64,000 nucleotides of DNA from Pseudomonas fluorescens (GTDB taxonomy: Bacteria > Pseudomonadota > Gammaproteobacteria > Pseudomonadales > Pseudomonadaceae): contig NZ_MOBX01000003.1 in assembly GCF_003732425.1 (NCBI RefSeq), forward strand, positions 682,001-746,000, in the 5' to 3' direction. A model generated the notes under the pieces. That model ran no database searches. It had not been told where the DNA came from and worked only from the letters and a program-made list of their open reading frames with translations. This document shows, piece after piece, positions 1-9,051 of the stretch. How positions within the stretch are numbered: the stretch's first letter is position 1; each line of letters begins with the position of its first letter. Made by a program: the position numbers and the translations under genes.

Positions 1-3000
1 GATCCCGGGTTTTCAAATGAGCGCGGGTGTAATCGGCCTTTGCGGCTGAGTCGGTCGCATAGTGGAAGTGGGCGTACCAGACGGGCTGATCCCGCTCGTC
101 GAGCAGAACGTATTCCTGCATGAAGTCCTTGCGGCCGGTGGTGAGCTGGACTGGCCCGTCCACCATGCGGGCATAAATGGCGCGCTTTTCCAGCAGAAAC
201 GCGACGCCTTCGCTGGTCGGTGGTTTGTTCAGAGTCATGCGCGTGCGCAGCTCGCTCGCCTTGTTCAAAAGTGCCTCAGCCTTGGTCCGTAGCTGGTTGA
301 TCAGTGCCATATCCTGCTCGCGATTGACCGGCGCATCGTCATGGCGCTGCAGAGTGTCGGCGAAAGCCGTCAACTTCTCGGCCTCGCGCTGCATCTGTTC
401 CTCGATTTCCATCGGAGAGCTCGCACGCTGCGCATAACCCTCGATTTTCTGCACCTGTTGATCGACCTTTCCAAGGGCCTTGCGGGCATCACCCTTGAGT
501 TGCGCATAAGGCCTGGCACGCGGCCGAGCTGCTGGCTGCTCGTACTCGGCCTCGACAGTGATTTCTTCCCAGACGTCCGGTGCCTGTTCGTGGAAAGACA
601 GCAGCGTGCCCTCGTCCATCGGGTTTTTGATGTCGACGATATCGGCACCCTGGTCGGCGACTCGCGGGCGCAGATCACCAATCAGCGTGCCTTTGGTCCT
701 GGTCTTGATGACTTTTTTGCGACTTGCTTTTGGAGAAGGTCTGGCGGGGGAACGCTCGCCACCGGTCGACGGGCCTGACACCTGCGCGTTTTCGGGCAAC
801 CGCTGCAGCTCGTCGGCCAGACGCTGTTCAGCGTCGAGGCGAAATTCGCCAATGATCTCGCGGATCCGATTGAAGTGGGCCGCTTGTAACTCCTCGCCAT
901 GGAAAATGCCAATACTTTCCAGGGCATCCTGCGCCTTGCCGTAGCGATCGACGAGGTTATCGAACACCGCGATACGATCAGCGCTTTCATAGACTTCCAC
1001 GCCTTGCAGGTCAGCATGGGAACGAGACAGTAGCACCACCGGGTCGATGGCATCGTCCAGCCCCAGCACCGTTTGCACAGCCCAGGCCTTCACACTGATC
1101 GGCCGCAGGATCTGTAATTGAAAAGCCTTGAGCCGTAATGCCGTCAACTCGTGGCCCGCCCGCCCCACCGTCAATCGCTCCCAGGCATCCGGCCCCAGGC
1201 GAGGTACATTTTTCAACTCAAGCAGTCGCCCGTCGGCTTCCTCGTAAAGCTTGATCATGTTCTCGTTGATGGACGATGTTTCGCGCAGGAAGTCCAGGTA
1301 CCGATCGCGCGTGGCTTCGCCCCCGGCCAGCAGCGTGGCAGCGACCTGGCGAGTGCCTTGGTTAAATTCGGCATATCGACGCAGCATGGCTTGTCGATCC
1401 AGATCAGCCATGATGATCCGTTTGCGCACATTGTTGATGCTGTTTTCCAACAGGGAGGCGATGGCGGTATATATCGGATCGGTTTTTTTCAGCACGGCCA
1501 CTTCTTTCAGTTCGGCGATCTGCGTCAGGTACTGGTCGGTCTGCTGGCTCAGTTTGCTGTCGAAGATCTGCCTGAACCTGGCTCGTACCTGCTCGGTAGC
1601 CGTCGCAAGGTCGCGCTGCTGAATCATCAGGCGTTCAGCGATGTCGACACCACGCTGCACCTCTTCTTGCTGCCCGACAAAGGTCGCGTAGTTCTGATCC
1701 AGCACTTCGATACGACGTTTCGCCTGATCGCGCTGGGCCTTGATTCGTGATTTAGGCCCGCCACCGAGCAGTTTCACGCCGCGCTCGACCATCCACTGAC
1801 CGCGGCCATTGCTTTTCAAGCGGATGCCGGGATGGTCGGGATGAGCCAGATACACCTCGCCGAAACCGGGCACGGTGCGCACGCGAACCAGCAGTCCGCC
1901 GACACTGGCATGCCATTGATTGTCAATTTGATACAAGCCCTTGAAGGCACCGGTTGCAACGGGGGCCGGCAAGTGCGCTGGCCATGGGACGTGCGCTTGC
2001 GTCAGCGTGGTCAATAATCGGGTCGAGGCCGATTCCCGCGCGGTGGACAATGTGAAATCCACTGTTGTCTTGCCATCGCCCGGAGGCTCAGCGGGCAGCG
2101 CAGGAGATTGCTCACGGATAACCGGTTCAAGCGCCGTCGGGTAAGCGTCAGAAGGGTGACGCAATGGCTCAAGCACGGCCGGAACCAGACCCTCCGCGCT
2201 ATCGGGCAGCGACACCGCGGATTGCTTGGCCACATGCAGCAGCACCAGTCCGATGTTCAACAGCAAATCGGTCCACGCCTGATTTCGCACAGCGGCATCG
2301 GCGCTGTCGAGGGCCGGCAGGTCGTTGATCAGGCTGTGGGTGATCTGCACCATCCAGCCGACCACCATGGCCGGGCCGTCCAGCGGCAAAAGCAGGATAT
2401 TGAAGATCAGCCAGCCACCTTCACAGATCAGCGCCCAGCGGCTTTCTGCGTTGGACACCGATTGCTGATCCGCCGTTTGAATCAATGCCCGAGCGTTGCT
2501 GGTGAACAGACTGGCCAACACTCGATTTTCTTCGACGGCCTTCAACCAGTCTGCTGCAGCGGCGTCGCCAACCAGAATGGCGGGGGCCGGTTTTTCGAAA
2601 GGTGTGAAGTCGTCGCCAGGATGGAAGTGAATGATGTGCGGCTCATTGAATCCGTTGTTGGCATAAATCGGCCTGGCGCGATCGCTCAGCCACATCAACA
2701 CACTGTTTTGCAGCGGTCCGGCTACGGCAATCGCCTTGAGCAGCTCCCGGCGGCTGCTGAATTGCTGCAGCGCCGGGGCATACATCGGGCGATACAGGAT
2801 GCAAGGGCCCTCGGCGTTCAGGTCTTTGGGTTCGATGACAAACATATTGGTCACCCCATCCCAGTCCGCGTGGGCCTTGCGTTGAAATGCCAAGGGCCTG
2901 ATGACAATCGCCAGCCCCTCGACGATTCGCCGGGCGGCGGTGTTCTGCATCAACGCGTTGACATATCGATAGCCCAACCGGTTGAAGCCGTGCTCCGCGC

Positions 3001-4567
3001 GAATGGAATGTTCCAGCGCCTGCAACGGCAACTGGATGGCAAGTTCCCGCGAAAACAGGCGTTCCCGTTCGCGGCTTTCGGTACTGTCTCGCAACAGCCT
3101 GTTTTCGAGCAGCGCGGGATAGTGTTTGCCGACGTCGATGCGTCTCACCAGATCCAGCAGATAGGCTGCTGTGGTCCAGTCCTGAATCAGTTGATTGCCC
3201 GTGTGCCGAATGGTCATGCGCCCCTTGGGTTTGCCCGCAAGGTTGTGGATGGCCAGTTCTGTGAGCGACATCGTGACCTTGTCGATGTAGCCACTGCCCA
3301 GGTCACCGACCGGGACATGGAACGTCAGCTCCAGGTCATCGGCGTTGTAGCCAGGCGCTTGCGGGTGATCCTCGAGCATCTGTTTGTGCAGCGCTTTGCG
3401 TGCAAAGGTGTGCAGATCATCGATTCCGTCGTTGAAGGCGCGCCCCCGGGTTTGCTGCCTGAGACTTGCAAGCGCCAGAACGTGCTGCCGGTAGGCCATG
3501 CGATCGGTGCCATCAGCGGTTTGCAGCCAGTGCGGCAGACTCGCCTTGATCGGTTGAAGGTTTGTGGGCGATGGCTGCGTATTTCGGAACAGGCCGGCGA
3601 CATTGGTGAGCGCGTCGATGCGCTGTTGCAATTCGCTCAAGGGCTGGTTCGTGGGGAGTGTCAGTGCGGCAATGTTCTCCAGTTGCTGATTGAGCAACAG
3701 CGCAGCCTGGATATCGAAAATGTTGCCATCGGGCTCAAAGCGTTTCCAGCTGATGGCGTCGGTCGTAAAGTGCTGCTGGAAACGCTCGGCCCAGGCCAGC
3801 GCGAATTCGTCGAGCGAGGAATAGACTTCGACGTTGCCGTTCACGCTGCACAACAGGTGAGTGTCAGCACAACTGATCAGCAGATCAGGTGTCTGCACCG
3901 TCGCGCAGACTGTGCCTTTGCTCAGAGTGGTCTGAAGTGTACATGCCTGGATGACCGCTCTCGGCCCTGGCTTTTGCAACCGCGCCCGGCGATCGGGAAG
4001 CTCAGCCAGTTCCATCAGCACTTCGGCCTGCAAGGCGTTCAGTCCCCTGCGCCGAACCGCCGCTGTTTGCAGTGCGCTGGCGAGAAGATCGCCGAGCCAC
4101 TGCCAGCGACTTACCCCAGCGCCGATGTCCTCGTTCCAGTATGTCGTCACGGCCTCTTGCAAGCCGATGTACAGGATTGCCGGGAGGTCAAGAATGACAT
4201 CGGCGATGACTTGCATGTCGGGCAGCCGCGTGGTGGTTTTGCCGACGCTCATCTGTTTGGGCACTTTGTTGGTCAGAAAGCAGTGGCGGCCGTATTGGTC
4301 AGAGAGATCGAGCTTTATGCCCGTGGCAAGATAGGTCAGTACTTCGTCGAGTAATAACGACAGACTCCAGGCACCCTCCGGAAGGGGCCGGGCCAGGCGC
4401 GTTCGGTAGGGGTCGAAGTCGAGCCCGGGGTATTTTTCGAGCAGGCCTTCCTTGAGCAAATGAGCGGTTTGCGCGCGCAGTGTGGGGCGGTGGTCAAACT
4501 GCGCGCTGACGGCGCGCGCGACGATAGCGCTTGAGTCCGCTATCACGGCTGTTGCGGAAATTGACAT
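1..4567 (-). CDS. Giant DUF6543 / dermonecrotic-toxin-like protein, N-terminal part (runs off left edge)
   Basis: An open minus-strand frame starts at ATG 4567 and stays open to base 1, giving about 1,520 residues with no stop. The start has a good AAGGA ribosome site 7 nt upstream. The N-terminus contains a DPYRTRLARPLPEGAWSL stretch like that of large Pseudomonas DUF6543 proteins. A hydrophobic pair lies mid-protein (around LLLPLDGPAMVVGWMV), followed by a long charged helical region and the PVWYAHFHYA motif near the window edge. These giant proteins are usually annotated as toxin-like, some with LRR or ubiquitin-ligase tails; the C-terminus that would decide this lies outside the window. 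No secretion signal is visible. Function is unproven; the family call rests on remembered motif resemblance. It is a stand-alone gene with an AT-poor spacer before the GntR gene. Confidence 0.72.
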   Translation of the reverse strand, partial: MSISATAVIADSSAIVARAVSAQFDHRPTLRAQTAHLLKEGLLEKYPGLDFDPYRTRLARPLPEGAWSLSLLLDEVLTYLATGIKLDLSDQYGRHCFLTNKVPKQMSVGKTTTRLPDMQVIADVILDLPAILYIGLQEAVTTYWNEDIGAGVSRWQWLGDLLASALQTAAVRRRGLNALQAEVLMELAELPDRRARLQKPGPRAVIQACTLQTTLSKGTVCATVQTPDLLISCADTHLLCSVNGNVEVYSSLDEFALAWAERFQQHFTTDAISWKRFEPDGNIFDIQAALLLNQQLENIAALTLPTNQPLSELQQRIDALTNVAGLFRNTQPSPTNLQPIKASLPHWLQTADGTDRMAYRQHVLALASLRQQTRGRAFNDGIDDLHTFARKALHKQMLEDHPQAPGYNADDLELTFHVPVGDLGSGYIDKVTMSLTELAIHNLAGKPKGRMTIRHTGNQLIQDWTTAAYLLDLVRRIDVGKHYPALLENRLLRDSTESRERERLFSRELAIQLPLQALEHSIRAEHGFNRLGYRYVNALMQNTAARRIVEGLAIVIRPLAFQRKAHADWDGVTNMFVIEPKDLNAEGPCILYRPMYAPALQQFSSRRELLKAIAVAGPLQNSVLMWLSDRARPIYANNGFNEPHIIHFHPGDDFTPFEKPAPAILVGDAAAADWLKAVEENRVLASLFTSNARALIQTADQQSVSNAESRWALICEGGWLIFNILLLPLDGPAMVVGWMVQITHSLINDLPALDSADAAVRNQAWTDLLLNIGLVLLHVAKQSAVSLPDSAEGLVPAVLEPLRHPSDAYPTALEPVIREQSPALPAEPPGDGKTTVDFTLSTARESASTRLLTTLTQAHVPWPAHLPAPVATGAFKGLYQIDNQWHASVGGLLVRVRTVPGFGEVYLAHPDHPGIRLKSNGRGQWMVERGVKLLGGGPKSRIKAQRDQAKRRIEVLDQNYATFVGQQEEVQRGVDIAERLMIQQRDLATATEQVRARFRQIFDSKLSQQTDQYLTQIAELKEVAVLKKTDPIYTAIASLLENSINNVRKRIIMADLDRQAMLRRYAEFNQGTRQVAATLLAGGEATRDRYLDFLRETSSINENMIKLYEEADGRLLELKNVPRLGPDAWERLTVGRAGHELTALRLKAFQLQILRPISVKAWAVQTVLGLDDAIDPVVLLSRSHADLQGVEVYESADRIAVFDNLVDRYGKAQDALESIGIFHGEELQAAHFNRIREIIGEFRLDAEQRLADELQRLPENAQVSGPSTGGERSPARPSPKASRKKVIKTRTKGTLIGDLRPRVADQGADIVDIKNPMDEGTLLSFHEQAPDVWEEITVEAEYEQPAARPRARPYAQLKGDARKALGKVDQQVQKIEGYAQRASSPMEIEEQMQREAEKLTAFADTLQRHDDAPVNREQDMALINQLRTKAEALLNKASELRTRMTLNKPPTSEGVAFLLEKRAIYARMVDGPVQLTTGRKDFMQEYVLLDERDQPVWYAHFHYATDSAAKADYTRAHLKTRD

Positions 4568-4687
4568 GGTGCAATCCTTGGCACGTTGAGGATTGCACAC
4601 AATAAAACCGGAACACTCGACCGGTGCGGTATCTGGATACCACCCAGCCAGGTTCAGAGCGGCAGGTGAGGGCGGCGCGCTGGCTCG

Positions 4688-5407
4688 TCAGGAAAGCTCT
4701 GCCCCAAGGACCGCACTCAACGCACTGCGCGCATCATCCAGCTGCACCAGCGTCGCATGTCGCGCGCCCAACGCATCGCGATTTTCAATCGCCGTCAGAA
4801 TCGCCTTGTGCCGTGGCAACGCCAGCTCATGCAGATTCGGCCGCTGATTGGAATGCTTCAACGCCTCGGCAATCGCCACCGACAACATGTTGCACAGGTT
4901 TGCCAGCAAATCGTTGTGCGTCGCGTCGGCAATCCGGCTGTGAAAATCCAGATCCGGCTGCAACAACGCTTCCGGTGTCGGCGCCGCTTCCATGCGCTGG
5001 TAAGCCTCGCCAATCGCGGCAATATCCGCCTCGGTCGCATGTTGGGCGGCGAGGGCGGCAGCGGCCGGTTCGATAATGCTGCGCACACTGGTCAGCACAT
5101 TGAAGAATTCATTCTGCGGACTGCTTTGCATCAGCCAGTGCAGTACGTCGGGGTCGAGCATGTGCCATTCGCGGCGTGCTTTGACCACCGTGCCAACACG
5201 AGGCCTGGAATACACCAGCCCCTTGGCCACCAGCACCCGCGTGGCTTCGCGCAACACCGGCCGGCTGACCGCGTACTCCTCGCAGAGCAGCGCTTCGGCG
5301 GGCAGTTTGTCGTCGGGCAAAAAGCGTCCGGAGACGATCTGCATGCCCAGTTCCTGGACGATGCGCGAGTGCATGCTTTTACGGTCGGAGGGTTTGCGGT
5401 AATCCAT
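4688..5407 (-). CDS. FadR-subfamily GntR transcriptional regulator
   Basis: This 239-residue protein has an N-terminal winged helix (residues ~10-75, with SRPVLREATRVLVAKGLV as the recognition region) and a C-terminal all-helical FCD ligand domain. The FCD domain carries the metal/ligand residues D and H of the DLDFHSRIADATHN motif and a later HKAI segment. FCD regulators usually bind an organic or sugar acid and release DNA. The gene lies just downstream of the aldonate dehydratase on the same strand, separated by a REP palindrome, so it is the likely local repressor of the sugar-acid genes. Candidate operators are the GACTATA-type sites in the 7388-7580 divergent promoter. The inducer is inferred, not shown. 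Start ATG 5407 is the first in frame; its ribosome site is weak. Confidence 0.88.
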   Translation of the reverse strand: MDYRKPSDRKSMHSRIVQELGMQIVSGRFLPDDKLPAEALLCEEYAVSRPVLREATRVLVAKGLVYSRPRVGTVVKARREWHMLDPDVLHWLMQSSPQNEFFNVLTSVRSIIEPAAAALAAQHATEADIAAIGEAYQRMEAAPTPEALLQPDLDFHSRIADATHNDLLANLCNMLSVAIAEALKHSNQRPNLHELALPRHKAILTAIENRDALGARHATLVQLDDARSALSAVLGAELS

Positions 5408-5490
5408 GGGGAACGGCGCGATCCTGAGCGATGGAGATGCCGCGCATCATAGCAGGCGAGAGGCGCAATCATCAGGCTTGAAATCTATCA

Positions 5491-5627
5491 CCTGTGGCGA
5501 GGGAGCTTGCTCCCGCTCGGCTGCGCAGCAGTCGCAAATCGGGCGCCGCGATCTCACAATAAGATCGCATTTGCCGGTTTTGGGGCCGCTGCGCCGCCCA
5601 GCGGGAGCAAGCTCCCTCGCCACAGGT
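5491..5627. repeat. REP pair (CTGTGGCGAGGGAGC family)
   Basis: Two inverted copies of a CCTGTGGCGAGGGAGCTTGC element face each other around a short centre, forming an imperfect palindrome of ~137 bp between the regulator and the dehydratase gene. The same family recurs at 14355, 37207, 61181 and 61524, so it is a dispersed REP/REPIN element. Confidence 0.9.
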
Positions 5628-5650
5628 GTTTAGCAACAGGGAAGGCGGTG

Positions 5651-7387
5651 TTAATGAGAGTGGCGCGGGACCTCGGCGCCTCGGCAACCGACGAGGAAAT
5701 CAAAGTCGCAACCCTGATCCGCTTGCAGCACATGGTCGATGTACAACTGACGGTAGCCGCCCACCAACAACTGCTGCGGTGGTTGCAGATCGGCCATGCG
5801 TGCCGCCAGTTCGGCATCCGGAATGTCCAGATGCAAACGCCCGGTCGCGCAATCCAGCTCGATCCAGTCGCCTTCCTTCACCGCCGCCAAAGGCCCGCCA
5901 GCCGCTGCTTCCGGCGCCACGTGCAAAACCACCGTGCCGTAGGCGGTGCCGCTCATGCGCGCGTCGGAGATGCGCACCATGTCCGTCACGCCTTGCGCCA
6001 ACAACTTGGCTGGCAAGCCCATGTTGCCGACTTCGGCCATGCCCGGATAACCCTTTGGCCCGCAGTTTTTCATCACCAGAATCGAATCCTTATCGACATC
6101 CAGTTCCGGATCGTTGATCCGCGCCTTGTACATGTCGAAGTTCTCGAACACCACGGCGCGGCCACGGTGCTGCATCAGTTCCGGGGTTGCGGCGGACGGC
6201 TTGAGCACGGCACCAAGTGGCGCGAGGTTGCCACGCAGCACACAGATGCCGCCGTCAGCACGAATCGGATTGTCGAGGGTACGGATCACTTCGTCTTCAC
6301 CGTAGATCGGCGCGTCTTTGGTGTTCTCGCCGATCGACTTGCCGTTAACCGTCAGTGCATTCGGGTTAGGGATCAGATTGGCTTCGCCGAGGCGACGCAG
6401 TACCGCTGGCAACCCACCGGCGTAATAGAACTCTTCCATCAGGAAGCGCCCGGAAGGTTGCAGGTCGACGATGGTCGGCATGCCGCGCCCGATGCGCGTC
6501 CAGTCATCCAGATCCAGCTCGACGCCGATGCGTCCGGCGATGGCTTTCAAGTGGATCACCGCGTTGGTCGAACCACCGATGGCGGCGTTGACCCGGATGG
6601 CGTTCTCGAAGGCTTCTTTAGTGAGAATTTTCGACAGTTTCAAATCTTCGCGAACCATCTCCACCGCGCGCATGCCGGACATGTGCGCCAACACATAACG
6701 TCGCGCATCCACTGCCGGGATCGCCGCGTTGTGGGGTAGGGAAGTGCCCAGTGCTTCAGCCATGCAGGCCATGGTCGATGCGGTGCCCATGGTGTTGCAG
6801 GTGCCCGCCGAACGCGACATGCCGCCTTCGGCCGCAAGGAAATCGTCGATGGTGATGGTGCCGGCCTTGACCTGCTCGCTGAGCTGCCAGACCACGGTGC
6901 CGGAGCCGATGTCCTTGCCCTTGTGCTTGCCGTTCAACATCGGTCCGCCGGTGACAACGATGGCCGGCACATCGCAACTGGCCGCGCCCATCAGCAGCGC
7001 GGGGGTGGTTTTGTCGCAACCGGTCAGCAGTACCACGCCATCAATCGGGTTGCCGCGAATTGCTTCTTCAACGTCCATGCTCGCCAGGTTGCGGGTGAGC
7101 ATGGCGGTTGGGCGCAGGTTCGATTCGCCATTGGAGAACACCGGAAATTCCACTGGAAAGCCACCGGCCTCGATCACCCCGCGTTTGACGTGCTCCGCAA
7201 TCTGGCGGAAATGCGCGTTGCACGGGGTCAGTTCCGACCAGGTGTTGCAGATGCCGATGATCGGCTTGCCATGAAACTGGTGGTCGGCGATGCCCTGATT
7301 CTTCATCCAGCTGCGGTACATGAAGCCGTTCTTGTCGGCCGTGCCAAACCACTGGGCGGAGCGCAGTGTGGGTTTCTTATCAGACAT
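5651..7387 (-). CDS. IlvD/Edd-family aldonate dehydratase (L-arabinonate dehydratase type)
   Basis: A 578-residue member of the IlvD/Edd dehydratases, which remove water from sugar acids (here probably L-arabinonate or a close aldonate) to give a 2-keto-3-deoxy acid. The three cysteines expected to hold the iron-sulfur cluster are present: C56 (SELTPCN), C124 (LLTGCDKTTPA) and C197 (SAGTCNTMG). Their spacing matches L-arabinonate dehydratase rather than a truncated homologue, and full length is as usual for the family. The C-terminal RISDARMSGTAYG active-site loop is intact. The gene diverges from the MFS carrier at 7581, and the downstream enzymes at 9052 and 10054 complete a non-phosphorylating route to 2-oxoglutarate. 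Exact substrate (arabinonate, xylonate or another aldonate) is inference from context. Confidence 0.88.
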   Translation of the reverse strand: MSDKKPTLRSAQWFGTADKNGFMYRSWMKNQGIADHQFHGKPIIGICNTWSELTPCNAHFRQIAEHVKRGVIEAGGFPVEFPVFSNGESNLRPTAMLTRNLASMDVEEAIRGNPIDGVVLLTGCDKTTPALLMGAASCDVPAIVVTGGPMLNGKHKGKDIGSGTVVWQLSEQVKAGTITIDDFLAAEGGMSRSAGTCNTMGTASTMACMAEALGTSLPHNAAIPAVDARRYVLAHMSGMRAVEMVREDLKLSKILTKEAFENAIRVNAAIGGSTNAVIHLKAIAGRIGVELDLDDWTRIGRGMPTIVDLQPSGRFLMEEFYYAGGLPAVLRRLGEANLIPNPNALTVNGKSIGENTKDAPIYGEDEVIRTLDNPIRADGGICVLRGNLAPLGAVLKPSAATPELMQHRGRAVVFENFDMYKARINDPELDVDKDSILVMKNCGPKGYPGMAEVGNMGLPAKLLAQGVTDMVRISDARMSGTAYGTVVLHVAPEAAAGGPLAAVKEGDWIELDCATGRLHLDIPDAELAARMADLQPPQQLLVGGYRQLYIDHVLQADQGCDFDFLVGCRGAEVPRHSH

Positions 7388-7580
7388 GATCGATTCTCTT
7401 ATTGTATGACTATAGTGTTCCAGCTACGGCTTAATCTAAGCGCAAAATCCTAGGTTTGGAAGTGTTGTTGGTGAATTAGTATTACTATATAGTCGTTTTC
7501 GACGGAGGGATGGCCCTGACGGTTAACCGTGAGAGGCGTCCCCCGAGGTTCTATAAAAACAACAATCGGAGACCGATCTC
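7388..7580. promoter_or_regulatory. Divergent promoter region with candidate GntR operators
   Basis: This 193-bp AT-rich gap separates the divergent dehydratase and MFS genes. It holds GACTATAGT at 7408-7416 and, in opposite orientation, GACTATATAGT (7484-7494, containing the perfect palindrome ACTATATAGT). The shared GACTATA core suggests binding sites for the nearby GntR protein. The MFS gene has GGAG 9 nt before its ATG. Operator function is inferred. Confidence 0.45.
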
Positions 7581-8903
7581 ATGAGCCAGGAACTGCGGCT
7601 AATCCGGCGCATTACGCTGAAACTGATTCCCTTCCTGATCCTGCTGTACCTGATCGCCTATGTGGATCGCTCCGCCGTCGGCTTCGCCAAGCTGCACATG
7701 GGCGCCGACATTGGCATCGGCGATGCCGCCTACGGCCTTGGCGCCGGGCTGTTCTTCATTGGCTACTTTCTCCTCGAAATCCCCAGCAACCTGATGCTCG
7801 AACGCTTCGGCGCACGACGCTGGTTTGCGCGGATCATGATCACCTGGGGCGCGATCACCATCGGCATGGCCTTCGTTCAGGGCCCGCACAGTTTCTACGT
7901 GATGCGCTTTCTGCTCGGCGCGGCCGAGGCGGGGTTTTTCCCCGGCGTTCTCTACTACATCACCCAATGGTTCCCGGTGCGCCATCGCGGCAAGATCCTC
8001 GGCCTGTTCATCCTCTCCCAACCCATCGCCATGATGATTACCGGCCCGGTCTCCGGCGGTTTGCTCGGCATGGACGGCGTTCTGGGCCTGCACGGCTGGC
8101 AGTGGCTGTTCATCGTCATTGGCACCCCGGCGATCCTGCTGACCTGGCCGGTGCTGCGCTGGTTGCCGGACGGCCCACAGCAAGTGAAATGGATGGATCA
8201 GGCGGAGAAGGACTGGCTGACCGGCGAGCTGAAAAAGGATTTGCAGGAATACGGCCAGACCCGTCACGGCAACCCGCTGCATGCGCTGAAAGACAAGCGC
8301 GTGTTGCTGCTGGCGCTGTTTTATCTGCCGGTGACGTTGAGCATTTATGGCCTCGGTCTGTGGCTGCCGACGTTGATCAAACAGTTCGGCGGCAGCGACC
8401 TGGTCACCGGTTTCGTGTCGTCGGTGCCGTACATCTTCGGGATCATAGGTTTGCTGATCGTGCCGCGCAGTTCTGATCGGTTGAATGATCGTTACGGGCA
8501 TCTGGCCGTCCTTTATGTGCTGGGCGCGATTGGCCTGTTCATGAGTGCGTGGCTGTCGTTGCCGGTGGCGCAACTGGCGGCGCTGTGTCTGGTGGCGTTC
8601 GCGCTGTTTTCCTGCACCGCAGTGTTCTGGACCTTGCCGGGGCGGTTCTTTGCCGGCGCGAGTGCGGCGGCGGGGATCGCGTTGATTAACTCGGTGGGCA
8701 ATCTCGGCGGGTACATCGGGCCGTTCGTGATTGGGGCATTGAAGGAGTACACCGGCAATCTCGCGTCAGGCCTGTATTTCCTGTCGGGCGTGATGGTGTT
8801 CGGTCTGATCCTGACGGGCGTGGTTTATCGCGTGCTGGAACGCAAACACGTGCTCCCGGTCGAGCAATTTGCCGCCAGCGCCCGTGGCGCCACACGAACC
8901 TGA
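7581..8903 (+). CDS. MFS transporter, anion:cation symporter (sugar-acid) type
   Basis: This 440-residue protein has 12 predicted membrane spans in two sets of six, a YVDRSAVGFAK motif after the first span and an RFLLGAAEAGFFPGVLYY signature in span 4. Both are typical of the ACS family that imports galactonate, glucarate, phthalate and similar organic anions by proton symport. It starts the plus-strand half of the sugar-acid locus, divergent from the dehydratase. The likely job is uptake of the aldonate or its precursor across the inner membrane. The following two enzyme genes lie on the same strand after a REP pair. The substrate cannot be read from sequence alone. Confidence 0.88.
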   Translation: MSQELRLIRRITLKLIPFLILLYLIAYVDRSAVGFAKLHMGADIGIGDAAYGLGAGLFFIGYFLLEIPSNLMLERFGARRWFARIMITWGAITIGMAFVQGPHSFYVMRFLLGAAEAGFFPGVLYYITQWFPVRHRGKILGLFILSQPIAMMITGPVSGGLLGMDGVLGLHGWQWLFIVIGTPAILLTWPVLRWLPDGPQQVKWMDQAEKDWLTGELKKDLQEYGQTRHGNPLHALKDKRVLLLALFYLPVTLSIYGLGLWLPTLIKQFGGSDLVTGFVSSVPYIFGIIGLLIVPRSSDRLNDRYGHLAVLYVLGAIGLFMSAWLSLPVAQLAALCLVAFALFSCTAVFWTLPGRFFAGASAAAGIALINSVGNLGGYIGPFVIGALKEYTGNLASGLYFLSGVMVFGLILTGVVYRVLERKHVLPVEQFAASARGATRT

Positions 8904-8920
8904 CTGACCAGCGCTGACCC

Positions 8921-9013
8921 CCTGTGGGAGCGAGCCTGCTCGCGAAGAGGCCGGCACATTCAACATTTGAGGTGACTGACACACCGCTTTCGCGAGCAGG
9001 CTCGCTCCCACAG
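8921..9013. repeat. REP pair (CTGTGGGAGCGAGCC family)
   Basis: Inverted copies of CTGTGGGAGCGAGCCTGCTC face each other in the 148-bp gap between the MFS gene and the FAH-fold gene. The pair can form a strong hairpin in the middle of what would otherwise be one transcript, so it may trim or attenuate the message. Confidence 0.9.
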
Positions 9014-9051
9014 TGGGTCGGCGGTGTTTTTAGAGGGAATAGGAGAAAATC

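Noticed and set aside
2108..4354. Long plus-strand open frame (~748 codons) over the giant minus-strand gene
   Set aside because: It is the opposite-strand shadow of the DUF6543-type protein; it lacks domain features and a ribosome site, and its composition (His/Gln/Arg-rich) is typical of antisense frames in GC-rich DNA.
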